This document shows, piece by piece, positions 11,985 through 14,023 of a stretch of 14,023 nt of DNA; the stretch's first letter is position 1, and each line of letters begins with the position of its first letter. The stretch spans positions 1 to 14,023 of the forward strand of contig JAEYGD010000524.1 of assembly GCA_023402505.1 (NCBI GenBank), given 5' to 3'. Source of the DNA: Actinomycetes bacterium (GTDB lineage: Bacteria > Actinomycetota > Actinomycetes > Mycobacteriales > Micromonosporaceae). The translations under genes and the position numbers were made by a program. The notes below the pieces were generated by a model. That model worked only from the letters and a program-made list of their open reading frames with translations, searched no databases and was not told the origin of the DNA.

Positions 11985-12821
11985 TTAGCGGGGGTATTGG
12001 GCATCGTGGGCCTGGCGGGGGCCGCAGACGTCGGCGCGCGAGCACATGGAGCGGGAGCCGTCGGCGTCCAGGCGGACCGTGACCGCGTCCCTGGGGACGC
12101 TGTGGCCGACCACCCGGCCCTCGCCCTCGGGCGTCGTAACACGGGAGCCGATCGCCGGGGCGGACTCCTGGAAGCGCGCGTAGAGGGGATGCTCGTACTT
12201 CAGGCAGCACATCAGCCGGCCGCACGCGCCGGAGATGCGCAGCGGATTGAGCGGCAGGTCCTGGTCCTTGGCCATCCGGATGGTCACCGGCTCGAAGTCG
12301 GTCAGGAACGTGGCACAGCACAGGTCACGGCCGCAGGAGCCGATCCCGCCCTGCACGCGGGCGGAGTCGCGGGCGGAGAGCTGGCGCAGCTCGACCCGGC
12401 AGTGCAGTGTCGCGCCCAGGTCGCGGACCAGCGACCGGAAGTCCACCCGGTGCGGGGCGGTGAAGTAGATGGTGCTCCGCTCGCCGCCCTCCGCGCCGCC
12501 GAGCACGTGGTCCACGGCGACCACCTTCATCGGCAGGCCGTGCTCCCGGATCAGCCGCTTCGCCGCGACCTTGGCCTCGGCCTTGCGCCGCCGCAGCGAC
12601 TCGTCGCGGCGCAGGTCCTCCTCCTGCGCCAGCCCGGCCAGCCGGGGGAACCCGTCGGTGTCGTCGGACACCCACTGGGCGGCCCAGACGCACTCGGCCA
12701 CCTCGGGCCCCTCGTCGGTGGGGACCAGCACCCGGTCCCCGACCTGGGGCCGGAGGTCACCGGGGTCGAGGTAGTAGAGGCGCCCGTACCGGTGGAAGCT
12801 GACCGCGCACAGCATGCCCAT
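11985..12821 (-). CDS. ricT: PSP1-domain protein, RicT family
   Basis: A 278-aa protein with a PSP1 domain and the Cys signature of RicT (YaaT): GGIGSCGRDLCCATFL (Cys163, 168, 169) and SGACGRLMCCLKYEHP (Cys200, 205, 206). In Bacillus RicT acts with RicA and RicF in an Fe-S-containing complex that affects RNase Y-dependent mRNA processing and sporulation/competence. Actinobacteria keep RicT but often lack obvious partners, so the role here is inferred. Residues about 60-95 are charged and helical (EEDLRRDESLRRRKAEAK). ATG 12821 is chosen because TAGGGT ends 6 nt before it, as for a leaderless message; a second ATG lies 6 nt inside. It is soluble and converges on the phosphoesterase gene. Confidence 0.94.
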   Translation of the reverse strand: MGMLCAVSFHRYGRLYYLDPGDLRPQVGDRVLVPTDEGPEVAECVWAAQWVSDDTDGFPRLAGLAQEEDLRRDESLRRRKAEAKVAAKRLIREHGLPMKVVAVDHVLGGAEGGERSTIYFTAPHRVDFRSLVRDLGATLHCRVELRQLSARDSARVQGGIGSCGRDLCCATFLTDFEPVTIRMAKDQDLPLNPLRISGACGRLMCCLKYEHPLYARFQESAPAIGSRVTTPEGEGRVVGHSVPRDAVTVRLDADGSRSMCSRADVCGPRQAHDAQYPR

Positions 12822-12827
12822 GCCTTC

Positions 12828-12833
12828 ACCCTA
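12828..12833 (-). promoter_or_regulatory. -10-like TAGGGT of ricT, leaderless geometry
   Basis: TAGGGT on the minus strand, then GAAGGC, then the ricT ATG. It is the same hexamer as at 4858-4863 on the plus strand. No clear -35 is seen upstream. Confidence 0.45.
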
Positions 12834-13040
12834 CGTCCCCCGGCGCGTTCCGTCCGGGCAGGCGTCGCGGCCCGACTACACCGTGCAGCCATCCACATCG
12901 ATCGAATCGGGTGACCCGTGGACCCTCCCGCCGTGCCGATGTCCTCGCCCGGACGGCTGATTCCGCCGCCACGCACGGGACAAACGCCGTCGCGCAGCGT
13001 TGAGTAGGGGCAGACCTGCGGGGGGTGCAGGGGATGGCCG
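12834..13040. other. Gene-free spacer upstream of ricT
   Basis: Together with 13084-13209 this makes about 390 nt without a convincing gene. All long open frames here are Arg/Pro/Ala-rich shadows without start signals. It contains the upstream part of the ricT promoter and, toward the right, the hairpin at 13041-13083. Nothing else stands out. Confidence 0.5.
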
Positions 13041-13083
13041 CGGCGTCGCGCCGGAGCCGGGACGGCTCACGGGCGCGACGCCG
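13041..13083. terminator. Nested hairpin between the WXG-like operon and ricT
   Basis: Perfect 12-bp arms (13041-13052 CGGCGTCGCGCC and 13072-13083 its complement). The loop itself contains GAGCC-gggac-GGCTC, a further 5-bp stem. It lies 127 nt beyond the stop of the minus-strand gene at 13210 and would insulate it from ricT. Confidence 0.6.
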
Positions 13084-13209
13084 TGTGCCATGTGCCCGGC
13101 CCGCCGGCCGCACACCGTGAACACCGGCGCCAGCGCCGCCTCCAGACCGGCGGCAGCGGCACAACAGAATGTCGAGGACAGGACGGGGCACTCCCCCGAC
13201 CGGCCGGAA

Positions 13210-13887
13210 CTACCAGCCGACGCGGGTGGGCGTGTCGTAGCGGGGACGCTCGGCGACCGGCGCCCGCCACCGGGACTCCGCCAGGCTCGGCCCCCACTGC
13301 CGCAGGATCGTCTCCGCGCCGTCGTAGGCGACACACAGCACGGCCAGCACCCGCGTGGCGATCTCCGCGGCTTCCTGCCCGGCCGAGGCGCGCGGGGCGG
13401 ACGCGGCGAGCGGCACCGAGGTCGCGGCGACCACCGCCACCGCCTCGGTGGACCGCAGCACGTCCGCCAGTGCCCGGGCGAGCGCCCGCCGGCTGCCGTC
13501 CACCCAGTCGGCCAGCGCGTCGGCGTAGCCGGCGGTCGACTCCAGCCGCCCCACCAGGCTCTCCGGCCCCTCGTCGAGGTGGTGCAGCAGCCCGGTGCGC
13601 GCCTCCCCGTACGCGGTGGCGGCCCCACCGGACCACAGCACCGGGTCGGTGAGGGCGGCCGACACCTCGTCGTACCCCCGGACGAGCCGGCGCACCGACC
13701 GGCCGGCGCCCGCCAGCGGCGCGGGATGCAGGTCCAGGAAGCTGCGGACGGCCTCGCCGGGGAGCACCTGCATGCGGCGCAGCAGCGGCCAGACGCGGTG
13801 CCCGTCGGGGGCGCCGGCGGCGAGCAGGGTGTCGACGCGGCGCAGCAGGTCCAGCCCGGGCTCGGCGAGCCGGTCCAGCGGATCCAT
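13210..13887 (-). CDS. Helical WXG100-like protein of unknown function
   Basis: A 225-aa, Ala/Arg/Leu-rich, mostly helical soluble protein without signal peptide or TM helix. The segment VLWSGGAATAYGEAR (about residues 85-99) recalls the W-x-G-x-A-A-x-x-Y helical hairpin of WXG100/ESX-type proteins, and a second half (GRLESTAGYADALADWVDGS) continues the helical pattern. The C-terminus (APVAERPRYDTPTRVGW) looks unstructured. ATG 13887 overlaps the upstream stop as TGATG and has GGGGAGG 4-5 nt before it. No catalytic motif is seen. A type VII secretion substrate or an intracellular helical scaffold are both possible. Confidence 0.85.
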   Translation of the reverse strand: MDPLDRLAEPGLDLLRRVDTLLAAGAPDGHRVWPLLRRMQVLPGEAVRSFLDLHPAPLAGAGRSVRRLVRGYDEVSAALTDPVLWSGGAATAYGEARTGLLHHLDEGPESLVGRLESTAGYADALADWVDGSRRALARALADVLRSTEAVAVVAATSVPLAASAPRASAGQEAAEIATRVLAVLCVAYDGAETILRQWGPSLAESRWRAPVAERPRYDTPTRVGW

Positions 13888-14023
13888 CACGCCTCCCCGG
13901 CGAACCGCCGGCCGGCGGCCCGGTCGACGTCGGCGTAGCGGTCGGCGGCGTCCCGGACGGCGGAGGCGGCGGCGGCCAGCCGCAGCGCGGCGGCGTACGC
14001 CTCGCGGGCGCGGTCACCGGTCG
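13887..14023 (-). CDS. C-terminal part of a small helical protein (partial), WXG-like partner
   Basis: An open frame runs in from the right edge and stops at TGA 13889-13887. The visible 45 residues (ending ADRYADVDRAAGRRFAGEA) are Ala-rich and helical, the kind of tail found at the end of WXG100-like proteins (A-A-D-R-Y-x-x-x-D). The stop overlaps the next gene's ATG by one base, so the two are translationally coupled and probably work together. Confidence 0.75.
   Translation of the reverse strand, partial: TGDRAREAYAAALRLAAAASAVRDAADRYADVDRAAGRRFAGEA

Noticed and set aside
12826..13191. A 121-aa minus-strand protein upstream of ricT
   Set aside because: Arg/Gly/Pro-rich composition, no ribosome site, runs through the hairpin at 13041-13083 and the ricT promoter.
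13000..13938. Long plus-strand frame opposite the WXG-like genes
   Set aside because: It is the shadow of the minus-strand genes, which have coupled starts and good ribosome sites.

Overview
The window is very GC-rich, with strong third-position G/C bias, GTG/TTG starts and many short gene overlaps. Gene families such as a SigE-family sigma factor, an actinobacterial-style RicT and WXG-like helical proteins fit an actinobacterium. The overall feel is Micromonosporaceae (Micromonospora or a relative), but that genus-level guess is inference.

Layout. Bases 1-72 are the tail of a plus-strand gene, followed by a hairpin terminator shared with a convergent minus-strand pair: a TetR regulator (1800-2399) translationally coupled to an AidB-type acyl-CoA dehydrogenase (175-1803). 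A 28-bp near-perfect palindrome sits over the regulator's promoter and start. A divergent GNAT acetyltransferase (2541-3089) then meets a compact minus-strand operon of three overlapping genes: a DUF2975 membrane protein, a YozG-like XRE regulator and a 51-aa membrane protein (3973-3103). This operon has a near-consensus promoter whose -35 lies inside an inverted repeat. Upstream of it lies a secreted, membrane-anchored TIMP-like protein (4026-4619), then a plus-strand GNAT C-terminal relic and a small alpha/beta hydrolase (4871-5407). Two hairpins separate the hydrolase from a secreted two-LamG-domain protein (5564-7165).

Bases about 7320-9866 are a tRNA-associated scar region. A complete tRNA-Thr(CGU) lies at 9793-9866 (minus), with a decayed tyrosine-integrase C-terminus next to its 3' end. 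A 31-nt piece of the same tRNA, preceded by a second integrase fragment, lies 2.4 kb away at 7387-7417. Between the two tRNA copies lies a sigma/putative anti-sigma operon: a SigE-family sigma factor and a one-TM protein with eight extracytoplasmic cysteines. The arrangement looks like an integrative islet that has lost its mobility genes.

The right part is more core-like. It holds a membrane-anchored metallophosphoesterase with a 30-bp tandem repeat in its N-terminus (10001-11860), a perfect 20-bp-arm palindrome, ricT (11985-12821), and a minus-strand pair of helical, WXG100-like proteins running off the right edge.

A recurrent theme is that six start codons (genes at 2399, 2541, 3973, 4871, 10001 and 12821) lie 6-7 nt downstream of a plausible -10 hexamer, which is the geometry of leaderless transcripts. 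I did not find a clearly new defence or biosynthetic system. The best candidates for under-described biology are the DUF2975/XRE/small-membrane-protein operon with its operator and the sigma/Cys-rich membrane protein pair inside the tRNA-bounded islet.
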